From JAKQHY01 sp034429475 (GTDB lineage: Bacteria > Chloroflexota > Anaerolineae > B4-G1 > SLSP01), in assembly GCA_034429475.1 (NCBI GenBank), contig DAOUGD010000328.1, positions 1-45,834 of the forward strand: 45,834 nucleotides of DNA, read 5' to 3'. The position numbers and the translations under genes were made by a program. This document shows positions 8,177-18,904 of the stretch, in pieces. The notes beneath the pieces are model-generated. The model did no database searches. It had not been told where the DNA came from and saw only the letters and a program-made list of their open reading frames with translations. Each line of letters opens with the position of its first letter. Position 1 is the first letter of the stretch.

Positions 8177-10316
8177 CGGTGTGTTCTGCCCGGCACGGGA
8201 TGCGCACTACGAAGGTTGTCCCCTGATTCAACACACTTTCCACCGTGATGCTGCCCCCCAGGCCCTCAAAGTAATCTTTGGCCCAGAACAATCCAAATCC
8301 CATGCCGACTTTCTTGGTGCTCCACCCGATTTCGAAGATGCGGTGGATGTTTTCGGGTTTGATACCGCCGCCGTTGTCGGAGATCAACACCTCAATCCGC
8401 GTCAGGTTTTCCAGGCGGCTTTGAATGTGCAGCCGTCCGCCGGGCAGGGCGCTCTGCGCGCCAGGGGCCGGCGTTCCCCATCTTTCCCGGATAGCCTCGA
8501 AGGCGTTCTTAATCAACACTTTAAAGGCCTCAGTCAGCATATCCGCAGAAGTTTCAATCTTCAGGGGCTTGTCTGCCAGAGCCAATTTAACCATCGTGCG
8601 CTCGCGGTCGGCCTCCGAAATAGTGCGGTTGATGGCGTGCGTCAGACAGTCATTCACGTTGGTCAGCTCGTCGGAGATTTGCCGCCAGGGTTCGCGCAGT
8701 GTATCGAGGATGCGCGCCACTTGGTCGAGCCGGTCTTTAATTTGATCGTTGTGCTGCAACTGGACCGCCATATCCTCTGGCGACATGCGCTCCAACAATT
8801 CCAGGTGCAGTCGCACCACGCCGATGTGGTTGCGCATCGCGTGAACCGACGTGGCCGCGCTGAACGCCATCCGCCCAAACATCTGCGCTGCCTGCTGGCG
8901 CTCCTCGGCTTTGCGATACAGGCGCGCGTTGCGAATTCCGGCAGCGGCTTGTACTCCGAAGGCCTGGAGTAGGTCTATTTCGCTGCGCTTGAAGGTTTGT
9001 GAACGGGTTGCCGCAAAGAGATTCCCTACCAGTTCGAGGACGGGCGCCTGTCCTTCGGCGCTCTCTGACGTTTTGGGGTCGGTGAATTTTTCCAGGAAGA
9101 AGGGGACCGCAATGACCTGCTGGATGCCCATCGCCTGTTGAATGTCGCGCACGATGCCCCGCGCCGCCGGGGGAACGATGGGTGTGAATAAATCGTAGAG
9201 ATCGTTGCTGGTGACGGGCTTACCGGCTTTGGCGGCCTGGACGCTGAGGTTATCTCGATACTCCTCCTGATCTACATATACCTTGGCGACGGAAGGATCG
9301 GTAATCCGGATCAACCGCGCTGCAACCTGGGAGATGTCATTTTCCCAGCGGTGGATGTCCTCCGAGGTGGCGACGGCGGGATCAATATGCAGCGCATACG
9401 CTGGCAGTGAGCCATCCGGCTCATACGGCGCGACCATCGCGCCCACGTAGCCGAGATCGGTGACGACGCCCTGCACAATCCATTCCAGGATGCGTGCTTC
9501 GTTATTCAGGCTGGTCTGCACACGGAAGATCAACTCGTTGGCGATCTCAATTTGCAGGCGGCGGCGCTCGCTGCCGATGGCGGCGGCAGCCTGCCGCCCA
9601 AAGGCGGATAACACCAGGATGTCCTGGGGGGAAATCCGCGTGCGCTTGGCGGCGAAGAGATTGCCGACCAATTCCCGCGCGCCGTGGCCTTCTGGGTGGC
9701 CATTCACTTCCAGGAAAAAGGGCACGGCAATCACTTGCTGCACGCCCAGCGCCTGTTGGATGCCCTCCACGAAGGGGCGGGACGCTGGCGGTGCGACGGG
9801 TGTGAACAAGTCGTAGAGGGCGTCGCTGGTGACGGGGCCACCGCTGGTCACGGCCTTGACGCTGAGATTGCCCGCGCAGGCCGGATCGTACACGTACACG
9901 CGCGCAACGTCCGGTTCGGTGATGCTGACCTGGTGACCGGCGACTTCTGAGATGCTGTGTTCCCATTTATGAACATCGTCTGTACTCACGATGTGCGGAT
10001 CAACGTAGATGGCGCGCACGGGTAAGGAATCGCCCTGCTCGTAGGTTGCCACCATTGCGCCCGCGTATCCTAATACATTGACCACATCCTGCACGATACC
10101 CTGTAACGTGGCCTCTAGCCCGGTGGCGGCCGCGCGCTCCACGGTCGCCACGAGCGCGGGGCGTTGGGGGGGGCGTTGGGGGAACCAAAGGCGCACGGAG
10201 CGCCGGGCCAGCCATGCCACGGGCGGCAGGTTCATCAGCCAACCTGAAAAGCGTGAATTGAGCAGTTTTTCACGGAATCCGTTGGACGGTTTAGCGCCGG
10301 AGTCTGTTTCAGACAT
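8169..10316 (-). CDS. Cytoplasmic tandem-GAF sensor histidine kinase
   Basis: 715 residues, no transmembrane segment. Two clearly duplicated GAF-like modules (about 50-245 and 265-465) share the landmarks DLYDLFTPxxPP, IQQAxGxQQVIAVPFFLE and ELVGNLFAA, with an acidic-Pro-His-type loop (YVDPHIV, HIDPAVA). A helical dimerisation region follows, with AATSVHAMRNHIG as the likely phospho-acceptor box (His near 490), then HATPase_c with N box IKNAFEAIRERW, G1 ISDNGGGI and G2 GMGFGLFWAK. There is no receiver domain and no adjacent regulator gene. Its stop overlaps the XPB start, making this kinase the promoter-proximal gene of the repair-related run. AAGGAA lies about 9 bp before the ATG. The ligand is unknown. 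Confidence 0.87.
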   Translation of the reverse strand: MSETDSGAKPSNGFREKLLNSRFSGWLMNLPPVAWLARRSVRLWFPQRPPQRPALVATVERAAATGLEATLQGIVQDVVNVLGYAGAMVATYEQGDSLPVRAIYVDPHIVSTDDVHKWEHSISEVAGHQVSITEPDVARVYVYDPACAGNLSVKAVTSGGPVTSDALYDLFTPVAPPASRPFVEGIQQALGVQQVIAVPFFLEVNGHPEGHGARELVGNLFAAKRTRISPQDILVLSAFGRQAAAAIGSERRRLQIEIANELIFRVQTSLNNEARILEWIVQGVVTDLGYVGAMVAPYEPDGSLPAYALHIDPAVATSEDIHRWENDISQVAARLIRITDPSVAKVYVDQEEYRDNLSVQAAKAGKPVTSNDLYDLFTPIVPPAARGIVRDIQQAMGIQQVIAVPFFLEKFTDPKTSESAEGQAPVLELVGNLFAATRSQTFKRSEIDLLQAFGVQAAAGIRNARLYRKAEERQQAAQMFGRMAFSAATSVHAMRNHIGVVRLHLELLERMSPEDMAVQLQHNDQIKDRLDQVARILDTLREPWRQISDELTNVNDCLTHAINRTISEADRERTMVKLALADKPLKIETSADMLTEAFKVLIKNAFEAIRERWGTPAPGAQSALPGGRLHIQSRLENLTRIEVLISDNGGGIKPENIHRIFEIGWSTKKVGMGFGLFWAKDYFEGLGGSITVESVLNQGTTFVVRIPCRAEHTVA

Positions 10317-10400
10317 GACGTTCGTTCCTTTTGGGTGAAGTTAAAATCAAATCTGATCCCGTCTCAATCGCTTTGCGCGTGTACGAATTAAACCACTTGT

Positions 10401-10429
10401 AGTATAGCATGTAAAAAGTTGAAACGCAA
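10401..10429 (-). promoter_or_regulatory. Candidate sigma70 promoter for the GAF kinase-XPB run
   Basis: On the minus strand TTGCGT (10429-10424), a 17-bp spacer and TATACT (10406-10401) lie about 85 bp upstream of the kinase ATG. The -10 matches the consensus at 5 of 6 positions; the -35 is only partial. Confidence 0.5.
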
Positions 10430-10471
10430 TTCTATACTCAAGCCTAACTTTTATGCTTCAGCAAACGGTGC

Positions 10472-10477
10472 TATAAT
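10472..10477 (+). promoter_or_regulatory. Candidate -10 box of uvrA
   Basis: A perfect TATAAT lies 110 bp before the uvrA ATG. A good -35 is not visible (TTTTAT at 17-bp spacing). The predicted transcript would begin near 10484 and contain the whole ATGAGAA hairpin as its leader. Confidence 0.5.
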
Positions 10478-10504
10478 GATCAGTCGCAAACGTAAGGAAA
10501 TCGG

Positions 10505-10577
10505 TAATGGGTAATGAGAAATGGGTAACGAGGAACCCGTCACTCTTTTCTCATTTCTCGTGACTCATTTCTCATCA
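10505..10577. repeat. ATGAGAA/ATGGGTA heptamer hairpin in the uvrA leader
   Basis: Left arm ATGGGTA-ATGAGAA-ATGGGTA-ACGAG and right arm CTCATTTCTCGTGACTCAT pair over at least 18 positions with two mismatches. The element ends at the uvrA Shine-Dalgarno (AGGGGG). An upstream in-frame ATG at 10521 lies within the element and is not the true start. Confidence 0.85.
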
Positions 10578-10586
10578 GGGGGTGTT

Positions 10587-13481
<2,895 letters not shown>

Positions 13482-13502
13482 GAGTGCGGAATCAGGGAAT
13501 AA

Positions 13503-13539
13503 AAAACGTGAGGCTTCGCCAGTGCGAGCCTCACGTTTT
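13503..13539. terminator. Bidirectional terminator between uvrA and the TPR gene
   Basis: A perfect 13-bp stem, AAAACGTGAGGCT (13503-13515) with AGCCTCACGTTTT (13527-13539), 11-nt loop, carries an A run on the left and a T run on the right, so it can end transcription from both convergent genes. Confidence 0.85.
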
Positions 13540-13558
13540 ACGTTTGACGCTTTATGGA

Positions 13559-14938
13559 TTACGGCGCGTACGTCTTTTCTAAGTCTGTAGCAATCTCAGG
13601 CATAGCGATGCGCCCATCGGCCATCGCATAGTCGGCGGCCTGGCTCAGGGCGTTGCGGGCGTCATCCTTGCGGCCCTGCGCGAGGTAAATGCGGCCTAGC
13701 GTGTGCAAGCCGCGCGCCCGTTCGAGGTCAGACTGCGCCCAGTTCACGGCATACTGAGCCAGTTGTTCCGCTTCCGCTATGCGTTCCGGGCGGTGATCGT
13801 TGTAAAAACGCGCCACGGCATTGAGAACTTCAAAGCCATACGGTTCCATATCTTTGGCATACAGCAGGTCACCCTGCGCGCCGTCCAGGTCGGGCGGATC
13901 CTGCACCCGGCGCGCCCACGACGAAGCAATGTAGACGAGGGGCACCTCTTGGGTCAGACTGAGGGCGCGGGAGGCTGCCCCCAGCGCTTCTTCCTTATTT
14001 CCTGCCTGCGCCGCGGCAATGGCCAGCCAGCACTCCGCCTCTACAAAGTCAGGATTTAACTCGGCGGCCCAGTCAAATTCACTGGCGGCCTCGGGATAGC
14101 GCGCGCGGTAGTAATGTAACATCCCCAGGTTAAAGTGCACCGAGGGGATCGTTTCGTCGAACGAGATTGCGGTGTTGTAGACTACTTCCGCTTCACCCCA
14201 AATTCCTTGCGCAACCATGGCCTGGCCTAACCCGGCGTAGGCTTCGGCGCGTTCTTTGTCCAGTGTAATCACATACTCGAAATCTTTCTGCGCCGCGGTG
14301 TAAGCCCGCTGTTGCAGATACGCATTGCCGCGTTGGAGCCGCAGTTCGATGTTATCGGGCTGCACTACCAGTTCGCGGTCATACGGCGTGAGTGGCACCG
14401 GCATGAGGGTGGGCGTCGGCTCCGCCGTAGGGATGCGCGTGGGCGGCGCCATATTTTTCGCCTCGGTCGGTACAGTTTCACCCAGGGTGGGGTTAGGGGT
14501 AACTTTGTCGCCGGTCCAGGCGACGGCGGTGCCCGACGGTGTCATCACCGTCACCGCGTCTGCCCGTTGAGAGGTGGGGGTGGCCGACTTGTTACGTGAA
14601 AATGATTGCATGACGACGATAATCAACACTGCATAGACCGCCAAAATCATGACTCCCATGCCACCCAGAATCATCTTCTGTCCACGGGTGAAGCCACCTG
14701 GACGCGCCGGCGCCTTAGTTGGCTTAGGCGCTGCTTCACCTTTGGGGCTTTCTTTGGGTTTCCTGAGCCTTTGTAGGAAATTTTGCATCGCACTGGGCGG
14801 CTGTGGCTCTTCTTTACCCGCCTCTTCATACGTGACGCCCCCCAGGAGTTCATCAAATTCGTTCAGTTCAGACGAATCCTCATCTGATTCTGACGGTTTT
14901 GCTTCGTCGGGCTTCATTAAATCCGACATCAAGTCCAT
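13559..14938 (-). CDS. Membrane-anchored TPR protein
   Basis: 459 residues. An acidic, Ser/Glu-rich N-terminus (1-45), then a basic Pro/Lys segment, one transmembrane helix (about 90-113, MILGGMGVMILAVYAVLIIVV) and a Thr/Pro linker (PTAEPTPT) lead to at least five tetratricopeptide repeats (about 195-450), with landmarks such as NAYLQQRAYTAAQKDFEYVI, NLGMLHYYRARYPEAASEF and LGRIYLAQGRKDDARNAL. The charge pattern places the N-terminus inside and the TPR domain outside. This implies a protein-protein scaffold at the cell surface; no enzymatic function is visible. The start has GGAGG about 6 bp upstream. It is convergent with uvrA across a strong terminator. Confidence 0.85.
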   Translation of the reverse strand: MDLMSDLMKPDEAKPSESDEDSSELNEFDELLGGVTYEEAGKEEPQPPSAMQNFLQRLRKPKESPKGEAAPKPTKAPARPGGFTRGQKMILGGMGVMILAVYAVLIIVVMQSFSRNKSATPTSQRADAVTVMTPSGTAVAWTGDKVTPNPTLGETVPTEAKNMAPPTRIPTAEPTPTLMPVPLTPYDRELVVQPDNIELRLQRGNAYLQQRAYTAAQKDFEYVITLDKERAEAYAGLGQAMVAQGIWGEAEVVYNTAISFDETIPSVHFNLGMLHYYRARYPEAASEFDWAAELNPDFVEAECWLAIAAAQAGNKEEALGAASRALSLTQEVPLVYIASSWARRVQDPPDLDGAQGDLLYAKDMEPYGFEVLNAVARFYNDHRPERIAEAEQLAQYAVNWAQSDLERARGLHTLGRIYLAQGRKDDARNALSQAADYAMADGRIAMPEIATDLEKTYAP

Positions 14939-15114
14939 TTTCTACCTCCACACCCAAATCTAGTATACCGGCTTTCAAATTGACGAAAGGAATAAAGACA
15001 CATTCCCATGCTTGAATTTAAAGTTAGTATAAATCCAGATGACACAAAACGCAACCGTTTGGCAATCCTGCGGAACATGGCACAATGAGGGGAGTTGCGA
15101 GTTGAGGGTGAGGA

Positions 15115-15777
15115 ATGACGGATAGCACACATCGGGGGATACGACCGACAATGGACGTGGAAGCGCGGTTTTGGGCCGCGGGGCGGCGATTGGTCGCCGG
15201 ATTGGATGAAGTCGGACGCGGCGCGTGGGCCGGACCGGTGTACGCGGCCGCGGTGATCCTGCCACAGGAAGGGGAGGCGCGGGCTGCTCTGGAAGGCGTG
15301 CGCGACTCCAAGCTGCTCAGTCCGGTGCAGCGCGCGCGGCTGGCGCTGCGCATCCTTGAAGTGGCGTTAGCCGCTGCGGTGGGCCGCGCCGAAGCCGTAG
15401 AAGTGGACACGTTGGGCATCGTCCCGGCCACACGACTGGCGATGCGTCGCGCGCTGGCGGCCCTGCCGCTGTCTCCCGATGCACTGATTTTGGACGCCTT
15501 ACGCTTGCCGACCGTGCGCCTGCCGCAGGAGGCGTTCCCTTGCGCCGACGCCCACTCACTGTCGGTGGCGGCGGCCAGCATCCTGGCAAAAGTCCGGCGG
15601 GATGATTGGATGGCGACCGTGGCCGAGCGCGACTTCCCCGGCTACGGCTTCGCGCAGCACAAGGGCTATGGGGTGCGCCAACATCAGCTCGCGCTGGCGG
15701 ACTTGGGCGTCTGCCCGTTGCACCGGCGCACTTTCCGCCCGGTGGCGCTGGTGATGAATGCGCGGACCAGCGAGTGA
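15115..15777 (+). CDS. rnhB: Ribonuclease HII
   Basis: 220 residues. Removes RNA from RNA/DNA hybrids and misincorporated ribonucleotides. The active-site signature LVAGLDEVGRGAWAGP gives D31 and E32; the other expected acidic positions are in VRDSKLLS and LILDALRL, and ADAHSLSVAAASILAKVRRD is the typical helix. An internal ATG at residue 13 is an alternative start; GAGGG about 9 bp upstream favours 15115. The last codons and stop (AGC GAG TGA) are the first unit of an octamer repeat (GCGAGTGA, GCGGATCA and so on) that runs into the glycosyltransferase gene 73 bp downstream. Confidence 0.95.
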   Translation: MTDSTHRGIRPTMDVEARFWAAGRRLVAGLDEVGRGAWAGPVYAAAVILPQEGEARAALEGVRDSKLLSPVQRARLALRILEVALAAAVGRAEAVEVDTLGIVPATRLAMRRALAALPLSPDALILDALRLPTVRLPQEAFPCADAHSLSVAAASILAKVRRDDWMATVAERDFPGYGFAQHKGYGVRQHQLALADLGVCPLHRRTFRPVALVMNARTSE

Positions 15778-15850
15778 GCGGATCAGCGAGTGAGCGAGAA
15801 GGCGGGTGAGCGCGTGAACGGCGCCAAAATCCAAAATCCAAAATCCAAAA
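15769..15850 (+). repeat. GCGAGTGA octamers followed by AAAATCC heptamers
   Basis: About six degenerate GCGxxTGA octamers (15769-15816) are followed by four AAAATCC heptamers (15824-15850). The first block contains the rnhB stop; the last heptamer supplies the first base of the glycosyltransferase ATG. Confidence 0.85.
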
Positions 15851-17055
15851 TGCAGATTGTGATGATCGGGCCTTTCGGCTTGCGTCCCCGCATGACGATG
15901 CGGGTGCGGGCGTTGCCGCTGGCGCAGGCGTTGACGGCGCGCGGCCACACGGTTACGATGTTGCTGCCGCCCTGGCAGAATCCCGAAGATGCCGGGAAGA
16001 TATGGGAAGAAGATGGCGTACGCATCGAAAACGTGCTGCTCCCGGCGGGAATACCGGGTTGGTTTCATGCCCGGTTGACGACTACGTTGGTGGGCCGCGC
16101 TCGCGCGCTCAGGCCGGATGTGATTCACGTTTTCAAGCCTAAAGCGTATGCGGGATTGGCGCATCTGGCCCTGGCGCGGCGTTTCCCGGTGGTGGTGGAC
16201 ACGGACGATTGGGAGGGGCCGGGTGGCTGGAATGATCTCAATCCCTATCCGCCTGGGTTGAAGCGCTTTTTTGCTTGGCAGGAGCGGTGGGGGCTGACGC
16301 ACGCGGACGCCGTTACCGTTGCCAGTCGCGCATTGCAAACGCTGACGTGGGCCGGCGGCGACTCGCCGGAGCGCGTGTTCTACGTGCCGAACGGGGTCGC
16401 GTGGCCTTATCCACCGGTCACGCCCGCGCCTCACCCGCGCCCGACGCTGTTGCTGTACACCCGCTTCTTTGAGTTCGAGTTGGAGCGGCTGTGGCGTGTC
16501 GTTTCCGCCGTGCGGACGCAGCGCCCCGACGTGCGCCTGTGGTTCATCGGGCAGGGCCTGTTTGGCGAGGAGCAGCAGCTCAAGGCGCGAGCGCAGGAGG
16601 CTGGCTGGCGCATCGCGGAGATGGCCTCGCCGTCTGCGTCAGTTCCGTCGGAGGCCGACTTAATTTACTGCGCCGGCTGGATCGCGCCGGAGGATCAGCC
16701 GGCTTACTTTGCACAGGCTGATGTGGCGCTGTATCCCTTCGACGACACGCTGCTCAATCGCACCAAGTGCCCGGTCAAGCTGCTGGATTTGCTGGCGGCG
16801 GGCGTGCCGGTCGTGGCGGATTCGGTGGGTCAGATTGCAGAGGTGATTCGTTCCGGCGAGACCGGGGTGCTGGTTCCGCCGGGGGATGAGGCAGCCTGTG
16901 TTGCGGCGCTGCTCGGATTATTGGATCATGTGGAATACGGTCGAACTTTGGGCGCGCGAGCGACTGTGGATGTGCGCGCCCGCTTTGCCTGGGATGCGCT
17001 GGCTCAGGTTGTCGAACAGGCTTATTGCTACGCTACCTGCGAGCAGCCTCGATAA
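15850..17055 (+). CDS. GT4-type glycosyltransferase
   Basis: 401 residues from this ATG. Retaining GT-B glycosyltransferase. The N-terminal acceptor domain starts MQIVMIGPFGLRPRMTMRVRALPLAQAL and includes PDVIHVFKPKAYAGL and VVDTDDWEG; the C-terminal nucleotide-sugar domain has VFYVPNGV, YCAGWIAPEDQPAYFAQADVALYPF, KLLDLLAAGVPVVADSVGQIAEVI and GETGVLVPPGDE, the last two forming the GT4 ExxG-like region. Twenty in-frame codons upstream (from an ATG at 15790) read AKIQNPKSK and are repeat-encoded; I take the ATG at 15850 as the family start, although no Shine-Dalgarno precedes it and GAAGGCGGG before the GTG codons near 15808-15815 could start translation in the repeat. Product (exopolysaccharide, glycolipid or cell wall) unknown. 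Confidence 0.87.
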   Translation: MQIVMIGPFGLRPRMTMRVRALPLAQALTARGHTVTMLLPPWQNPEDAGKIWEEDGVRIENVLLPAGIPGWFHARLTTTLVGRARALRPDVIHVFKPKAYAGLAHLALARRFPVVVDTDDWEGPGGWNDLNPYPPGLKRFFAWQERWGLTHADAVTVASRALQTLTWAGGDSPERVFYVPNGVAWPYPPVTPAPHPRPTLLLYTRFFEFELERLWRVVSAVRTQRPDVRLWFIGQGLFGEEQQLKARAQEAGWRIAEMASPSASVPSEADLIYCAGWIAPEDQPAYFAQADVALYPFDDTLLNRTKCPVKLLDLLAAGVPVVADSVGQIAEVIRSGETGVLVPPGDEAACVAALLGLLDHVEYGRTLGARATVDVRARFAWDALAQVVEQAYCYATCEQPR

Positions 17056-17056
17056 T

Positions 17057-17139
17057 GAAAATTTTCACCGCAGAGACGCAGCGAGCGCAGAGGTTTTCTT
17101 TTTTTCTCTGTGAACTCTGTGATCTCTGTGGCTATTTTC
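17057..17139. repeat. Imperfect palindrome of CGCAGAG units
   Basis: GAAAATTTTCACCGCAGAGACGCAG... pairs with ...CTCTGTGATCTCTGTGGCTATTTTC through a T-rich centre. Each arm is itself a degenerate tandem repeat (CGCAGAG / CTCTGTG). This unit type is common as a dispersed intergenic element in many bacterial phyla. Confidence 0.8.
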
Positions 17140-17179
17140 AAGGGAATTCCTCATTAACCGGCGGTTCACCAGCGGTTGG

Positions 17180-17258
17180 ATGAAAATTTCACGCAAAGAC
17201 GCCAAGCTCGCCAAGTTCTCTTATTTACTTTGCGTCTTTGCGCCTTTGCGTGAAACAG
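17180..17258. repeat. Imperfect palindrome of CGCAAAG/CGCCAAG units
   Basis: TTTCACGCAAAGACGCCAAG with an inner CGCCAAG unit pairs with CTTTGCGTCTTTGCGCCTTTGCGTGAAA. It sits 20 bp before the Shine-Dalgarno of the S10 peptidase gene. With the neighbouring element it fills the 228-bp gap; no other feature is seen there. Confidence 0.82.
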
Positions 17259-17283
17259 TCTTGTATTTTCAGAGGAGGTTATG

Positions 17284-18756
17284 ATGGGCAAGAAAAAGAA
17301 GAAGGAAAACAAGGGGCCGGCGGCGGCAGAGAAGAAGAAGACGCCGGCGTTTGCCAAAGAAAAATCCGTGGTCACGCACCATACAGTCACTGTGGATGGG
17401 CAGGAGACCGCGTACACGGCGACGGCGGGGACGCTGGTGCTGAAGAAGGAGGACGACACGCCCCAGGCGGCGGTGTTCTTCGTGGCGTACACAGAGGACG
17501 GCGTGGAGGATGTGCGCAGCCGCCCCGTGACGTTTGCGTTCAACGGCGGGCCGGGGTCGTCGTCCGTGTGGCTGCACCTGGGTGTGCTCGGCCCGCGCCG
17601 CGTGCTGATGGAGGACGACGGCAGCCCACTTCCGCCGCCCTACCGGTTGGTGGACAATGCGTACACGCTGCTTGATCACACCGACTTAGTATTCATTGAC
17701 CCGGTCAGCACGGGCTACAGCCGCGCGGTGGAGGAGGAGAGCGCGAAGGACTACCACGGCTTCGACAAGGATATTGAATCGGTGGGCGACTTCATCCGCC
17801 TGTACCTGACGCGCTACCAGCGCTGGGCCTCGCCCAAGTTCCTGGCGGGCGAGAGCTACGGCACGACGCGTGCGGCCGGTCTTTCGGCGCACTTGCAGGA
17901 TAAGCTGGGGATTTATCTCAACGGCATTATGCTGATCTCGGCGGTGCTGAACTTCCAGACGATCCTGTTTGACGTGGGGAACGATTTGCCCTACATCCTG
18001 TACTTGCCCACCTACGCGGCGACCGCCTGGCAGCACGGGAAGCTCGCGCCGGAGTTGCAGGAGGACCTGGGGCGCACCCTGGCGGAAGTGTCCGACTTTG
18101 CGCAGACCGAGTACACGCTCGCGTTGATGCAGGGCGCCGCGCTGGATGAGACGACGCGTGCGCAAATCGTGCGCAAACTTGCCCGCTACACTGGTCTTTC
18201 AGAGGATTACATCACGCGCACCAACCTGCGCATCCACATCATGCGCTTCGTCAAGGAACTGTTACGCGACACACGGCGCACGGTGGGCCGCTACGATTCG
18301 CGCTTCACGGGGACGGACCGGGACGCGGCAGGCGAGACGTTTGAGTACGATCCGAGCTATCCCATCGTGCAAGGGCCGTACACGGCGTTGTTGAACGACT
18401 ACCTGCGCCGTGAGTTGAATTTCGAGAGCGATCTGCCCTACGAAATCCTCACGGAGCGCGTCCAGCCGTGGAACTACGGGAAGCACCAGAACCAGTACGT
18501 CAACGTCGCTGAAGGGCTGCGCGCGGCGCTGACCCAGAATCCCGCGCTCAGGGTGTTCGTCGCCAACGGCTACTTCGACCTCGCCACGCCTTACCTGGCG
18601 ACGGAGTACACCTTCAGTCACCTGGAGCTTGACCCCGCGCTGCAAGATCACATCTCGATGGGGTACTACCACGCCGGGCACATGATGTATTTGCACAAGG
18701 CTTCGTTGGAGAAGCTTAAGGCCGATCTGGCGGCGTTTATTGAGCAGACGTTGTAG
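17284..18756 (+). CDS. Serine carboxypeptidase (peptidase S10 family)
   Basis: 490 residues. Removes C-terminal residues from peptides. The S10 alpha/beta-hydrolase landmarks are FNGGPGSSSVWLHLG (oxyanion region), FIDPVSTGYSR, nucleophile serine in GESYGTTRAAG (about residue 191), Asp in VANGYFDLATP (about 432) and His in YYHAGHMMYLH (about 466). The start is taken at the second of two ATGs because AGGAGG at 17273-17278 then has 5-bp spacing. The N-terminus is Lys-rich (about 12 of the first 28 residues) and has no signal peptide, unlike secreted eukaryotic S10 enzymes, so a cytoplasmic enzyme is likely. A hairpin and a terminator follow. Confidence 0.93.
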   Translation: MGKKKKKENKGPAAAEKKKTPAFAKEKSVVTHHTVTVDGQETAYTATAGTLVLKKEDDTPQAAVFFVAYTEDGVEDVRSRPVTFAFNGGPGSSSVWLHLGVLGPRRVLMEDDGSPLPPPYRLVDNAYTLLDHTDLVFIDPVSTGYSRAVEEESAKDYHGFDKDIESVGDFIRLYLTRYQRWASPKFLAGESYGTTRAAGLSAHLQDKLGIYLNGIMLISAVLNFQTILFDVGNDLPYILYLPTYAATAWQHGKLAPELQEDLGRTLAEVSDFAQTEYTLALMQGAALDETTRAQIVRKLARYTGLSEDYITRTNLRIHIMRFVKELLRDTRRTVGRYDSRFTGTDRDAAGETFEYDPSYPIVQGPYTALLNDYLRRELNFESDLPYEILTERVQPWNYGKHQNQYVNVAEGLRAALTQNPALRVFVANGYFDLATPYLATEYTFSHLELDPALQDHISMGYYHAGHMMYLHKASLEKLKADLAAFIEQTL

Positions 18757-18761
18757 TTATA

Positions 18762-18832
18762 GGACGCAGATTTTCGCAGATTCATGCGGATAAATTTAAA
18801 AAATCAGCGTTCATCAGCGTTTATCTGCGTCC
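18762..18832. repeat. 71-bp palindrome of CGCAGAT/ATCAGCG units, copy 1
   Basis: GGACGCAGATTTTCGCAGATT... pairs with ...AGCGTTTATCTGCGTCC around an AT-rich centre. A nearly identical copy is at 29160-29232. Both lie directly behind a forward gene's stop codon and before a convergent gene. Confidence 0.9.
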
Positions 18833-18853
18833 AATATTTCTTCTCTGTTTTCA

Positions 18854-18890
18854 ACATAAACCGGGGGTCTCTCAGACCCCCGGTTTATGT
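18854..18890. terminator. Bidirectional terminator between S10 peptidase and HtrA-type genes
   Basis: A perfect 17-bp stem (18854-18870 with 18874-18890), GC-rich core CCGGGGGTCT/AGACCCCCGG, closed by a CTC loop, with ACATAAA/TTTATGT ends. It lies in the 148-bp convergent gap. Confidence 0.88.
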
Positions 18891-18904
18891 GCCCGTAAAG
18901 ATTG

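Noticed and set aside
10521..10586. UvrA N-terminal extension from the ATG at 10521
   Set aside because: The extra residues are encoded by the hairpin repeat; a clear ribosome site precedes the ATG at 10587, where family similarity starts.
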